Positions 43,951 to 51,902 of a DNA stretch of 64,000 nt are shown here, in pieces. The notes below the pieces were generated by a model, which ran no database searches, was not told where the DNA came from, and saw only the letters and a list, made by a program, of their open reading frames with translations. Origin of the DNA: CAWFGW01 sp963849955. Its GTDB lineage: Bacteria; Bacteroidota; Bacteroidia; Cytophagales; JAAEPT01. The position numbers and the translations under genes are program-made. Position 1 is the first letter of the stretch. The number at the start of each line of letters is the position of its first letter. The stretch is from the NCBI GenBank assembly GCA_963849955.1, contig CAWKJU010000006.1, forward strand, positions 124,001 to 188,000. Reading direction: 5' to 3'.

Positions 43951-44777
43951 TATTTACAATATTTATCAATGATTCCTTTATCATCATACCCCAGTTCTTT
44001 TGCTTCTTTTATGTATTTACAACCTTGTTTTATTTTATCTTGTCTCAAGTAGAGAAACCCTTTATTCTGTATTGTATTTGCCTTATCTGGTTCTAAGTCC
44101 AAAGCTTTATTATAATCATAAAGTGCTTTTTTGTTCTGGTTTAGAATCATGTAACATCTTCCTCGATTGTTATAGGTGCGAGCAGTTTCACCATTAATTC
44201 TTAATTCAATGTTATAATCGTTGATTGCTTCTGTAAACATTCGAAGACCTTCATAGGCTAATGCTCTATTGTAATAGGCCAGCTTGTTTAAAGAGTCAAT
44301 ATTTATACATTTTGTATAATCTTCTATTGCCAGTTTATATTGCCTCAATCTATAATAACAACATCCTCTATTGTAATAATAAACTTCATTGCTATCAATT
44401 AATGAAATTGCTTTGTTGAAATACTCTAAAGCTTGAAAAGCTCTATTAGATTCATTATATGCATATCCAATTTTGAAATATGCATGACCATTATTAGGGT
44501 AAACCTTTAGTTCCTCTTTAGTTTTTTCGATAGCTAAATCGTACTCATTCATCCATAAATAGACCTGACTAATTTCTCTGTAATCAGTAGAATCACCTTC
44601 TGCAACAACATTTGAAATTGAGTCATACTCCTGAACTTGTTTAATAGTCAATGTTTTGGCAATCTTTATAAGGGATTCTTCATCCTCGAGGTTTATAAGA
44701 GTGACCACTATACTATCTTGAGCTTGAACAAAGTTTATACTAAAAGTCAGTAAAAATATTATGTTAATTATTCTCAT
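43950..44777 (-). CDS. secreted TPR-repeat protein
   Basis: 275 residues. Signal peptide MRIINIIFLLTFSINFVQAQ, then about five tetratricopeptide repeats (YFKIGYAYNESNRAFQALEY; YYNRGCCYYRLRQYKLAIED; YNNRGRCYMILNQNKKALYD). Such repeats bind partner proteins. No catalytic part is seen. It occupies one cassette; function unknown. Confidence 0.82.
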   Translation of the reverse strand: MRIINIIFLLTFSINFVQAQDSIVVTLINLEDEESLIKIAKTLTIKQVQEYDSISNVVAEGDSTDYREISQVYLWMNEYDLAIEKTKEELKVYPNNGHAYFKIGYAYNESNRAFQALEYFNKAISLIDSNEVYYYNRGCCYYRLRQYKLAIEDYTKCINIDSLNKLAYYNRALAYEGLRMFTEAINDYNIELRINGETARTYNNRGRCYMILNQNKKALYDYNKALDLEPDKANTIQNKGFLYLRQDKIKQGCKYIKEAKELGYDDKGIIDKYCK

Positions 44778-44793
44778 TTTTTTATTCTATTCT

Positions 44794-45007
44794 CCATAAC
44801 GTTAAATATATGAATTGTAGCTGAATAGAAAGCGATGAACTTTCATCCCGATAGCTATCGGGATACCACAAAGCCAAATCTGCGATTTGGCGTTTTATTT
44901 TCTTCTCGACATAAATGCCAAATCGCAGATTTGGCGCACTCACAAGTAACCACAGACTTTTGATAAACCACTGAAACAGCTATAATTTCATATATGGTGT
45001 TATGTGC
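44794..45007 (-). repeat. attC-like palindromic site F
   Basis: 214 bases, near-identical to site C at 1650-1864 including the ATCCCGATAGCTATCGGGAT palindrome and the GCCAAATC units. The shared part runs from AACACCATATATG to AACGTT on the gene strand; flanking bases belong to each cassette. Confidence 0.7.
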
Positions 45008-45012
45008 TTTTT

Positions 45013-46737
45013 TTAATCGAACAGACTATAAGTTTCTCCAGGTTGAAGTTTGCCTTCTTTTTTATAAATCTCATCTTTTAATTTTCTAATGCTATTAAAG
45101 TTTTTAAATACAATTAGAGGGAATTTCTGACCAAATAAACGTGAATAGCTCTGTAGTGTTAATTCGTAATATTTACTATATAATGATTTGATTTCATTTT
45201 CGAAATTTTCATCAATTTCATAGTTTTTGATTTTCAGTTGTTTGACAGGGATTGATTGAAAAACAATATGGATAATGAAATATAGTCCATGAGTAAGAAT
45301 TAAGGCATTTGTTTCAGTTTCACCCCATATATTGTCTTTCACATGGTTGTTTATAATTCGGTATACTTTTGAAATTCTCACTAGTTCAATACCAGATAGA
45401 TCGGAGTTAAACAGTATTGTATAAGGAGGGTTGTTTGTGTCTTCCCACAATTTTCCTATTTCCCGTTTTGCTAAAGATGAAAAATCAACAGAGCTATTTC
45501 TACACGCTAGAGCGACAGTAGCTTCTTCTAAATGAAAATTATTATTGTCACTTTTTATAATTGAATCATCACGTTTATAAACATAATTTATGTTTTCTAA
45601 CGCAAGTTCTGATTTTAATTTATGCTGATTTTCATCTAATGAAACGAAATCTTTTTTCTCTATTTTATTTTGAGTATTAGTAGCGATTGTTACTTTTTTG
45701 TCAAAATTTGGGGGGCAATTTTCAAGTGAAATAATTCTAACAAAAACATTTCCTTCTACAGTTTTTTCAGGATTTTTTAAAAAACTTTGATAAATACTTC
45801 CAACAGTTTGCGCTCCATTAACAATAGTAATGTCATCACAATAAAACTTACCATTCGATCTATTAGCACCACCCAAGGCGGCACGAGTGATTTTCTTTGC
45901 AAGAATAGTAATGCCATTATTTAAATAGAAGAAGTTTTCAGGGTTACTTATCAAGGATTTTGTGATATTGTTATTAATGTCACCATCCCCCATAAATCCT
46001 CTTATATTTTGAGCAAAGAGCCTTTTTTTATTGTTCGAAAACACTTGAGCAATTTGCGCGCAATTTAATATCCCAAAATATGACTTTAATGGTTCATCTA
46101 TTTTCCCCCAGTTTGTAAGGTCAAGTTCAACATTTATGGGTTCACCTTCAATACCTAGAGTAAGGCATCTATGGGCTTGATTTAGGTTGAATTCTTCGAA
46201 CTCAATTATTCCGTCACCTCCATCTTCTTCAAATATAAAATCAGTAATAGTTTTAAGAGCCTCTTCAGATGCATTGCTTCCAGTATAAGCGAGAATTATT
46301 TTAATCTTTATATCTCTGTTACTTAAAGCATCCCTTATATCGTCTTTTTTGGATTTAACTTTCTCATTAAAATCAGAGAAATTCATATTTATGATATCCT
46401 TAATTCCTTTGACGAATTTTAGAATTTCACCTTTATCAGGTGCGCCATTTCCGCTTTTAATCCACTTTGATTGTAGTAAGTAAAATCGATTGTGTTTTTT
46501 ATCAAAATAAATAGAGTCAACACCATTATCACCGAATCCGTCAGTTATGGAATCTTTAAGGTCTGAATAATGAATTGTATTACTTACATGCTTTAAGCTA
46601 TACAGAGCAAAGGAACGAGATAGCAACATTTGCTCTTGTTGTTCACCAGAAAATTGTGAAATGTCCGAAATATCAATCAAGTCTTTGACTTTTCTATCTA
46701 TTTCACCTTGAATATGGTTTAATTTTAATTTGCTCAT
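45013..46737 (-). CDS. AIPR-family abortive-infection protein
   Basis: 574 residues. N-terminal part with DGFGDNGVDSIYFDK and YLLQSKW, an arrangement like a PD-(D/E)xK nuclease core (D...QxK). The AIPR domain follows (about 215-520): KKRLFAQNIRGFMGDG, ENFFYLNNGITIL, VNGAQTVGSIYQSFLK, NTQNKIEKKDFVSLD. AIPR proteins include a lactococcal phage-resistance factor that blocks phage by abortive infection; the nuclease reading is an inference. It is the largest gene in the array and sits alone in a cassette with 9-base inverted ends. Confidence 0.85.
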   Translation of the reverse strand: MSKLKLNHIQGEIDRKVKDLIDISDISQFSGEQQEQMLLSRSFALYSLKHVSNTIHYSDLKDSITDGFGDNGVDSIYFDKKHNRFYLLQSKWIKSGNGAPDKGEILKFVKGIKDIINMNFSDFNEKVKSKKDDIRDALSNRDIKIKIILAYTGSNASEEALKTITDFIFEEDGGDGIIEFEEFNLNQAHRCLTLGIEGEPINVELDLTNWGKIDEPLKSYFGILNCAQIAQVFSNNKKRLFAQNIRGFMGDGDINNNITKSLISNPENFFYLNNGITILAKKITRAALGGANRSNGKFYCDDITIVNGAQTVGSIYQSFLKNPEKTVEGNVFVRIISLENCPPNFDKKVTIATNTQNKIEKKDFVSLDENQHKLKSELALENINYVYKRDDSIIKSDNNNFHLEEATVALACRNSSVDFSSLAKREIGKLWEDTNNPPYTILFNSDLSGIELVRISKVYRIINNHVKDNIWGETETNALILTHGLYFIIHIVFQSIPVKQLKIKNYEIDENFENEIKSLYSKYYELTLQSYSRLFGQKFPLIVFKNFNSIRKLKDEIYKKEGKLQPGETYSLFD

Positions 46738-46750
46738 CTAAAAGTTCGTT

Positions 46751-46790
46751 GCACATAACAATCGAATATAAGCTATTGCTCATATATCTT
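46751..46790 (-). repeat. partial attC-like end, right edge of array 2
   Basis: GCACATAAC at 46751-46759 matches the terminus of the AIPR cassette, followed by a half-arm (gene strand AATAGCTTATATTCGATT) like those of sites C and F. Confidence 0.45.
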
Positions 46791-46884
46791 TTTTATAGTC
46801 TATAGTTACGAATAACCACAAAATCTTTGTTAAATACTAGTAGCAGTGTTTTTTAGAATAAAGAGGTGGAGCCTAACCATAAAA

Positions 46885-46927
46885 TAGCCGTAAATTATAC
46901 GTATAGTATACGTATAATTTACGGCTA
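46885..46927. repeat. 43-base perfect palindrome
   Basis: Two 21-base arms (46885-46905 and 46907-46927), exactly complementary around a single G at 46906. Core: TATACGTATAGTATACGTATA. It is AT-rich and lies between the array edge and the Pit operon terminator. No gene overlaps it. Confidence 0.8.
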
Positions 46928-46954
46928 AGTATTTTATTAATTTTTAGTTAAACT

Positions 46955-46989
46955 AAAAAAACCTCGAAGATCGTCTCCGAGGTTTTTTG
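46955..46989 (-). terminator. terminator of the Rrf2-linked permease operon
   Basis: A CCTCGGAGACGATCTTCGAGG-type hairpin with A and T runs on both sides, 50 bases downstream of the Pit-family stop. Confidence 0.82.
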
Positions 46990-47040
46990 GAATAAGTTTA
47001 CCCGATTCCGCTATGATTTCCTAGGTGGTGTTTTCGATTT

Positions 47041-48060
47041 TTATTTCATCAGCGCAATCAATAGATAAGTCAAACCAAAAGCAAACACAGGCGCAATTGC
47101 CCACACGAGGAAGAAACGTTTAACAGTTTTATTTTTAAAGGTGTTTTTGAAGCCTATTTTACTAATGCTTAAGGCAATAAAGGCCGCACCGTTTAACTGC
47201 ACCAGCGAAGTTGGAATCCCTTTAGTCACAGAGGCTAATAAAAGTAGACTAGCTACTGTAATTGCGATTACTGTGGCATAAAATGGACTCACCTCTATAA
47301 TTTCTTTGCCCGTAGTTTCTGTGCCTTTATGCCCTAATAATGAGCTTCCTATTGCGAAACATGGGGCTACAAGTAAAACAGAAAGGATGATAATAGGCAT
47401 AAAATTTTGAATGGAAGTTTGACCCACAGCATTTGCTGTTAACGAGGCAATAGGGGCAGCAGCATTGGCCACATTGTTGGCACCAATAGAAAACGAAACA
47501 TAGAGCGAGGAAGCAATTAACAATGCGTTCAGCCCTTTGTGTTGGTATAAGTGAGCGTAATCTGCACTAAATACTTTTTCTTTAAGCAAAGGGAAAATGT
47601 ACTTAGAAAGCAACAACAAGATAATAAAGGATATAATTGGTAGTATGACCCATGTTGGGATTATTTCATAGAATAATTTGTGCGTGTTCAAACCATCCAA
47701 CGCAGTGGCAGCACCAGCAATAGCTAAGACTGTTGCCTGACTTGTTGATTGAGGAACACCAATTAAATTGGATATTAGCAAAGCTAAGCCAATAGACCCT
47801 AATATGATGGAAGTGTTTAATGGTGTAAAGAATGCTTGTTCCAACAACCCATTACCTAGTGTTAATGATACTTGCTTACCCGCTAATAATGCCCCTGCAA
47901 GTACCATCACACCAAATAAGCCGGGAATGACCCTTCTCCTGATCACATTGGATCCATAAGCAGCAGAAAAGGCTGGTGCAGTACCACTTCCCCCCATGTT
48001 TACGGCTAAGAACATCGCTAAAAGAAATGGAATAGTTAATTCATTGAATAGTCCGGTCAT
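47041..48060 (-). CDS. Pit-family inorganic anion permease (phosphate or sulfate)
   Basis: 339 residues, about ten helices. Pit repeats: MGGSGTAPAFSAAYGSNVIR-like N-terminal loop and YVSFSIGANNVANAAAPIAS. The family moves phosphate with protons or sodium, and related CysP proteins carry sulfate. A cysteine-rich Rrf2 regulator is encoded upstream of the DUF2490 gene and a CCTAC...GTAGG operator precedes the operon, which favours sulfate uptake. The stop of the DUF2490 gene is 2 bases away. Confidence 0.85.
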   Translation of the reverse strand: MTGLFNELTIPFLLAMFLAVNMGGSGTAPAFSAAYGSNVIRRRVIPGLFGVMVLAGALLAGKQVSLTLGNGLLEQAFFTPLNTSIILGSIGLALLISNLIGVPQSTSQATVLAIAGAATALDGLNTHKLFYEIIPTWVILPIISFIILLLLSKYIFPLLKEKVFSADYAHLYQHKGLNALLIASSLYVSFSIGANNVANAAAPIASLTANAVGQTSIQNFMPIIILSVLLVAPCFAIGSSLLGHKGTETTGKEIIEVSPFYATVIAITVASLLLLASVTKGIPTSLVQLNGAAFIALSISKIGFKNTFKNKTVKRFFLVWAIAPVFAFGLTYLLIALMK

Positions 48061-48062
48061 GG

Positions 48063-48800
48063 TTATAAGGATTTAGATTGTTTAAAATTTATGGTATGAT
48101 GAATGGTGAGGCGTACAATATTTCTGTTATAAAAGTCGACTCCTGATTTTCTTTGTTGAAACCAGTTGAAATAGCCTACTTCCACACCAAAGTTGGATTG
48201 AGGCATATACTGAATGCTACCACCGTAACGATTTTGGTCAAATACATTTTGAACAATTTGACCACCAATGTTGATGAAGATCTCATCAAAAGTTTTTAAG
48301 GTGATTGTTGATGTAGGACTATACCTCAGTTCTAATTTATAGCGGGTACGGTTATTACTGTAGTCATAGGAGCCATCCGATTGTTCAAAAAATCGAAACT
48401 CTGACCAGTAGCGGTGACTGAAGGTGATTTTTTTTGACAGCACTTGTTTGTATTCCAATTCTACTTGTGGACGTAATTCCTTATTGATGGTATAATTAGA
48501 GATCTCTGGATCATGAGGAAGTGCTTGTCTAAAATAAGTGAAGGCGATACCAGAACTCCAGCCATTACTTAATTTTCTTTCGAGATGGGTACGCGAGACA
48601 AATTGATGTTGTCTCCAGGGAAACCAGTACGTGCGTTCTTCTAATTCCTGTATCACCTGATAGTTTTCATTTACCTTTAATTTTAAGTTGTAGCGATTCC
48701 ATAATAATTTTTGTGATTCAATATGTTTTTGTCCTCTCACACTATTAGCCAATAAGCCAATCGTGATAAGTAGTAGGAAAGTATGTTTTATTGGGCTCAT
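48063..48800 (-). CDS. DUF2490 outer-membrane protein
   Basis: About 245 residues from ATG 48800 (MSPIKHTFLLLITIGLLANS); a longer start at 48827 also exists. A signal peptide is followed by beta-strand-rich DUF2490 sequence (LEERTYWFPWRQHQFVSRTH; FSHRYWSEFRFFEQSDGSYD). Family members are barrel-like outer-membrane proteins. It is probably cotranscribed with the permease. Confidence 0.82.
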   Translation of the reverse strand: MSPIKHTFLLLITIGLLANSVRGQKHIESQKLLWNRYNLKLKVNENYQVIQELEERTYWFPWRQHQFVSRTHLERKLSNGWSSGIAFTYFRQALPHDPEISNYTINKELRPQVELEYKQVLSKKITFSHRYWSEFRFFEQSDGSYDYSNNRTRYKLELRYSPTSTITLKTFDEIFINIGGQIVQNVFDQNRYGGSIQYMPQSNFGVEVGYFNWFQQRKSGVDFYNRNIVRLTIHHTINFKQSKSL

Positions 48801-48848
48801 TGTTGCTTTTTTAGATAGTTCACGCAAATCTAATTAAAAGCTATAATA

Positions 48849-48865
48849 CCTACCAAATTAGTAGG
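48849..48865. promoter_or_regulatory. candidate Rrf2 operator
   Basis: CCTAC-caaatta-GTAGG inverted repeat, with flanks extending the symmetry (ATA on either side), 22 bases upstream of the longer DUF2490 start and beside the Rrf2 gene stop. The shape matches operators of Rrf2/CymR-type regulators. Confidence 0.55.
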
Positions 48866-48885
48866 ATATAAAATTTTAAAAAAAA

Positions 48886-49317
48886 TTATTTTTTAAGTTT
48901 TTTCTCTCGCTTGACGATATCTGCCAGGGTAGCAGCCTTTAGTCGCTTAACGGTTTCATTTCTAATTTCCATCGCAATTTGTCGTATTCCGCAGGTTGCT
49001 TCATCGATACATTCTTCACAACGTTCATAAAATTCATGTGTGACACAGGGGAGCAGACCAATTGCACCATCAAATAATCGCATTACTCGTGCCATGTGAA
49101 TTTCTTGTGGCGTACCATTGAGAGAATATCCGCCATATTTTCCCTTCTTACTGTTCAATACACGAGCATTTTTTAGCTCTGTCAAAATGGATTCTAAAAA
49201 CTTTAAAGGAATTTTCTGCTCTTCAGCAATGCGACTTACAGATATCGGTTGATCATCCAGGTGCTTAGCGATAAAAACTAGCGCATTAATAGCGTATTTT
49301 GACTTTTTAGATAACAC
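48886..49317 (-). CDS. Rrf2-family transcriptional regulator
   Basis: 143 residues. A winged helix-turn-helix (SVSRIAEEQKIPLKFLESIL; KGKYGGYSLNGT) and a cysteine cluster PCVTHEFYERCEECIDEATC (spacing C-8-C-2-C-5-C), suited to an iron-sulfur cluster or zinc. Relatives of this type control cysteine and sulfur uptake in other bacteria. It precedes the DUF2490/permease operon, and an operator-like site lies between them. Confidence 0.9.
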   Translation of the reverse strand: MLSKKSKYAINALVFIAKHLDDQPISVSRIAEEQKIPLKFLESILTELKNARVLNSKKGKYGGYSLNGTPQEIHMARVMRLFDGAIGLLPCVTHEFYERCEECIDEATCGIRQIAMEIRNETVKRLKAATLADIVKREKKLKK

Positions 49318-49538
49318 AGATTAAAGATAAGAATTGTAAGTTAGATTACCTTTGTCCTAGAGTTTCAAATAAAAAATATCCAACAAGTAGAAACAATTTC
49401 GAACATTTTGTAACACATGTTTAGTTTTCAAAGGGTAATGTCTGTAATATGATTTGCTTATAAGAGGATATGTTTATCTACCTCGTGGACTAGGGACTTG
49501 CAAAGTGTTTTTTAATAATAGTTCACTCAATAAAGGCA

Positions 49539-50186
49539 TTATTTACTTTCATCCAGTTGTTTATGTGACCCATCACAATAGGGTTGTTTTTTAGATAACC
49601 CACAAGTACAATCATTGATGCCAATGCCATCTAAAATTCGAGGCATATATTTTTCAATGCGAGACTCACGTGTTTTAGCTTGTTTGGCGCCAGAAAAATA
49701 AAGATGATATGCACGTTGTCGGCCAGGGGTTAAGTTTTCAAAGGCAGTCTTTAAGGCAGGCATCTCCTCTAATTTGTTTTTAAACTCGTCACAATAAGTT
49801 AAGTCAGTACTTTCTTTAAAATCAACTTTAATACCTGCTTTTTCAACTTCAATGGCTTCATAGATATAAGCTTTTAAGGTAGCCTTCATCGCCACAATTT
49901 CTTCAGCACTCGTCAATTTAACCATTCGTACCGACTGGGAGTTTTCACCGGGAGCCACTAAAATCTGCTCCGCGTCATTTAACAAGACACCTTTAAAAAA
50001 ACTTAGCGTACAATATGCTTTAAAATTACCTATTAATAGAATGTTGGTCCCATTATAAGTATAACAGGGAACCCGCCACTTCAATTCTTCCTTGAGTTGA
50101 CACTCGAGGAGCAAAGCTCTTAACTGTTGCATCTCTTCCTGCCATTGTGATGCGTTTTCTATATATTCAGTAACCTTTGAATTCAT
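49539..50186 (-). CDS. YdeI/DUF1801-OmdA protein with C-terminal CDGSH domain
   Basis: 215 residues. DUF1801-like N-terminus (WRVPCYTYNGTNILLIGNFK), a helical OmdA part (LTPGRQRAYHLYFSGAKQAK) and a C-terminal CDGSH iron-sulfur motif at about 194-209: CTCGLSKKQPYCDGSH, which fits C-x-C-x2-S-x3-P-x-C-D-G-S-H. The CDGSH cluster is redox-active and labile. The fusion of these two modules may couple a YdeI-type protein to redox or iron state. Confidence 0.85.
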   Translation of the reverse strand: MNSKVTEYIENASQWQEEMQQLRALLLECQLKEELKWRVPCYTYNGTNILLIGNFKAYCTLSFFKGVLLNDAEQILVAPGENSQSVRMVKLTSAEEIVAMKATLKAYIYEAIEVEKAGIKVDFKESTDLTYCDEFKNKLEEMPALKTAFENLTPGRQRAYHLYFSGAKQAKTRESRIEKYMPRILDGIGINDCTCGLSKKQPYCDGSHKQLDESK

Positions 50187-50337
50187 TTAATTGGAATCTT
50201 CTGTTTGTGTAAGATAATATTAGGATAGAACAAAATCAATAGAGCTAATCCCAATTAAACCCGTTCCATTCTATGATTGCAAAATACTTGTGTACCTTCG
50301 GTATTTCATAAGTAACAAAATCCTTTAGAAACAATCG

Positions 50338-51345
50338 ATGAATATCTATCAACAAATTGAAGCGAAAATTATTGAAGCAAATCATATAGTAATCACCTCA
50401 CATAAATCAGCTGATGGAGATTCAATCGGTAGCTCATTGGGATTATTACATTTTATAGAAAAACTGGGTAAAAAAGCAGTGGTTTGTCATCCAGATCTTG
50501 CTCCAGAGTTTTTGTTTTGGCTGGATATTTCCTCAATACTACTAATGACCGACCAACCAGATGAAGTGAAAGCTGTTTTTGATAAAGCAGATTTGATCTT
50601 TTGTTTAGACTATAACGCTACTAATCGTGTTGGACCCGAAATGCAAGCCTTATTGGAAGCAGCTACTGCTGAAAAGGTGATGATTGATCATCACTTAAAC
50701 CCTGAACCATTTCCCTCATTAATAATCTCTGACACCTCTGCATCTTCTACTTCACAATTGATCGTTGAATTAATCGATCAAACAGGGCATTCAGACTTGT
50801 TGGATGAAAAAGTAGGTACACCGCTCTATCTAGGCATATTAACCGATACGGGCAGTTTTCGATTTCCATCAGTGCAGCCTCGTACACATGAGTTGTTAGC
50901 AAAATTATTAGCAGCAGGGGTCAAGCATCATTTAATTCATGAAACGCTAAGTGACAACAACACCGTATCCCGATTGCGTTTGCAAGGTTATGCGATGAGT
51001 GAAAAATTAGAGGTGATGGAGGAATATCAAGTAGCCATCATTTCGTTGACAAAAGAGGAGTTGGAGAAGTATAATTACAAAAAGGGAGATACTGATAATT
51101 TGGCAAATATGGCATTATCAATTAAGGGAATGAAAGCTGCCATTGTGTTTACCGAGCGGGATGGAATGATGAAAATGTCTTTTCGCTCTAAAGGTCAGGA
51201 TAACCCCGTAAACGTATTAGCTGCGGAAAATTTCAGTGGAGGTGGTCATGCTAACGCAGCAGGAGGAATGAGTGAACTTTCCGTAATGGATACCTTGGAA
51301 AAGTTAAAAGGTTTAGTACCTCTTTATTTTTCAAAAGACACCTGA
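50338..51345 (+). CDS. nrnA: DHH-family phosphoesterase (NrnA-like)
   Basis: 335 residues. DHH motifs: HKSADGDSIG, LDYNATNRVG, DHHLNPEPF, GILTDTGSFRF; DHHA1 signature FSGGGHANAAGGM at about residue 300. NrnA-like enzymes hydrolyse short oligoribonucleotides and 3'-phosphoadenosine-5'-phosphate, linking RNA turnover and sulfur assimilation. Motif I reads ADGDS where PDGDA is usual. A TACCTTCG element (50293-50300), close to TAnnTTTG, precedes the start. Confidence 0.9.
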   Translation: MNIYQQIEAKIIEANHIVITSHKSADGDSIGSSLGLLHFIEKLGKKAVVCHPDLAPEFLFWLDISSILLMTDQPDEVKAVFDKADLIFCLDYNATNRVGPEMQALLEAATAEKVMIDHHLNPEPFPSLIISDTSASSTSQLIVELIDQTGHSDLLDEKVGTPLYLGILTDTGSFRFPSVQPRTHELLAKLLAAGVKHHLIHETLSDNNTVSRLRLQGYAMSEKLEVMEEYQVAIISLTKEELEKYNYKKGDTDNLANMALSIKGMKAAIVFTERDGMMKMSFRSKGQDNPVNVLAAENFSGGGHANAAGGMSELSVMDTLEKLKGLVPLYFSKDT

Positions 51346-51485
51346 TGCGATTTATACCAATTTTTTTAGAGACTAACTATTATTAGGAATAGGTAATTAA
51401 TCACACCTTGCGTGGAATTTAAGGAAAAATTTATCAACTACTTACTTAGCGTATTAAGCGTGTGGAGCAAAATGATCCACTGTTT

Positions 51486-51893
51486 TTATAAGCAGTCGGG
51501 AAACTTTTCTTGTAGAATTTTGGTGAGCAACTCTTTACTCAATGGTTTTGTTTCAAACCCCATCACTTCATGAATGTCTTTAGCTCTTTTGATGTCATCA
51601 GGATTTGCTGAGGTCGTTAAAATGACAATCAACACTTTTGCTTTTTGTACCTCACTAAGTTGTTTGTATTCATTCAAAAACTCCCATCCGTTCATTTTTG
51701 GCATATTGAGATCCAGAAAAATTAAATCAGGAGGCGTTTGATTCTCTTTTTTGAGGTAATCTAAAGCTTCGATACCATTCATTGCGGTATCAATCTTATT
51801 GACAATATCCATTTCTTCAATGATTATCTGATGATAGTAGTTATCATCAATATCGTCATCGATTAATAATATACTGTTAAGTTTTTTTCTCAT
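51486..51893 (-). CDS. stand-alone receiver-domain protein
   Basis: 135 residues, a single REC domain (LLIDDDIDDNYYHQ; DLIFLDLNMPKMNGWEF with the phospho-acceptor Asp; ILTTSANPDD). No output domain. It lies 9 bases downstream of the histidine kinase at 51903, whose phosphoryl group it probably receives. Single receivers of this sort often pass phosphate or regulate protein partners. Confidence 0.92.
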   Translation of the reverse strand: MRKKLNSILLIDDDIDDNYYHQIIIEEMDIVNKIDTAMNGIEALDYLKKENQTPPDLIFLDLNMPKMNGWEFLNEYKQLSEVQKAKVLIVILTTSANPDDIKRAKDIHEVMGFETKPLSKELLTKILQEKFPDCL

Positions 51894-51902
51894 GTGTAAT
51901 TG

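Larger units (their letters stand above)
41306..46790 (-). mobile_element. integron-like cassette array 2 (no integrase)
   Basis: Minus-strand cassettes separated by palindromic sites. The VWA cassette has exact 10-base inverted ends (GTTAGCACAA at plus 42715-42724, TTGTGCTAAC at 43748-43757). The TPR cassette has 7-base ends (GTTATGG 43940-43946, CCATAAC 44794-44800). The AIPR cassette has 9-base ends (GTTATGTGC 44999-45007, GCACATAAC 46751-46759). The end sequence differs per cassette while the conserved core next to it does not. The ParDE pair and a gene remnant lie at the left. No integrase or attI is visible. It ends before a Pit operon terminator. Confidence 0.62.

Noticed and set aside
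692..45007. CCAATCCTGCGGATTGGC and CCAAATCTGCGATTTGG units as CRISPR repeats
   Set aside because: They occur in inverted pairs inside palindromes with no regular spacers, so they are not a CRISPR array.
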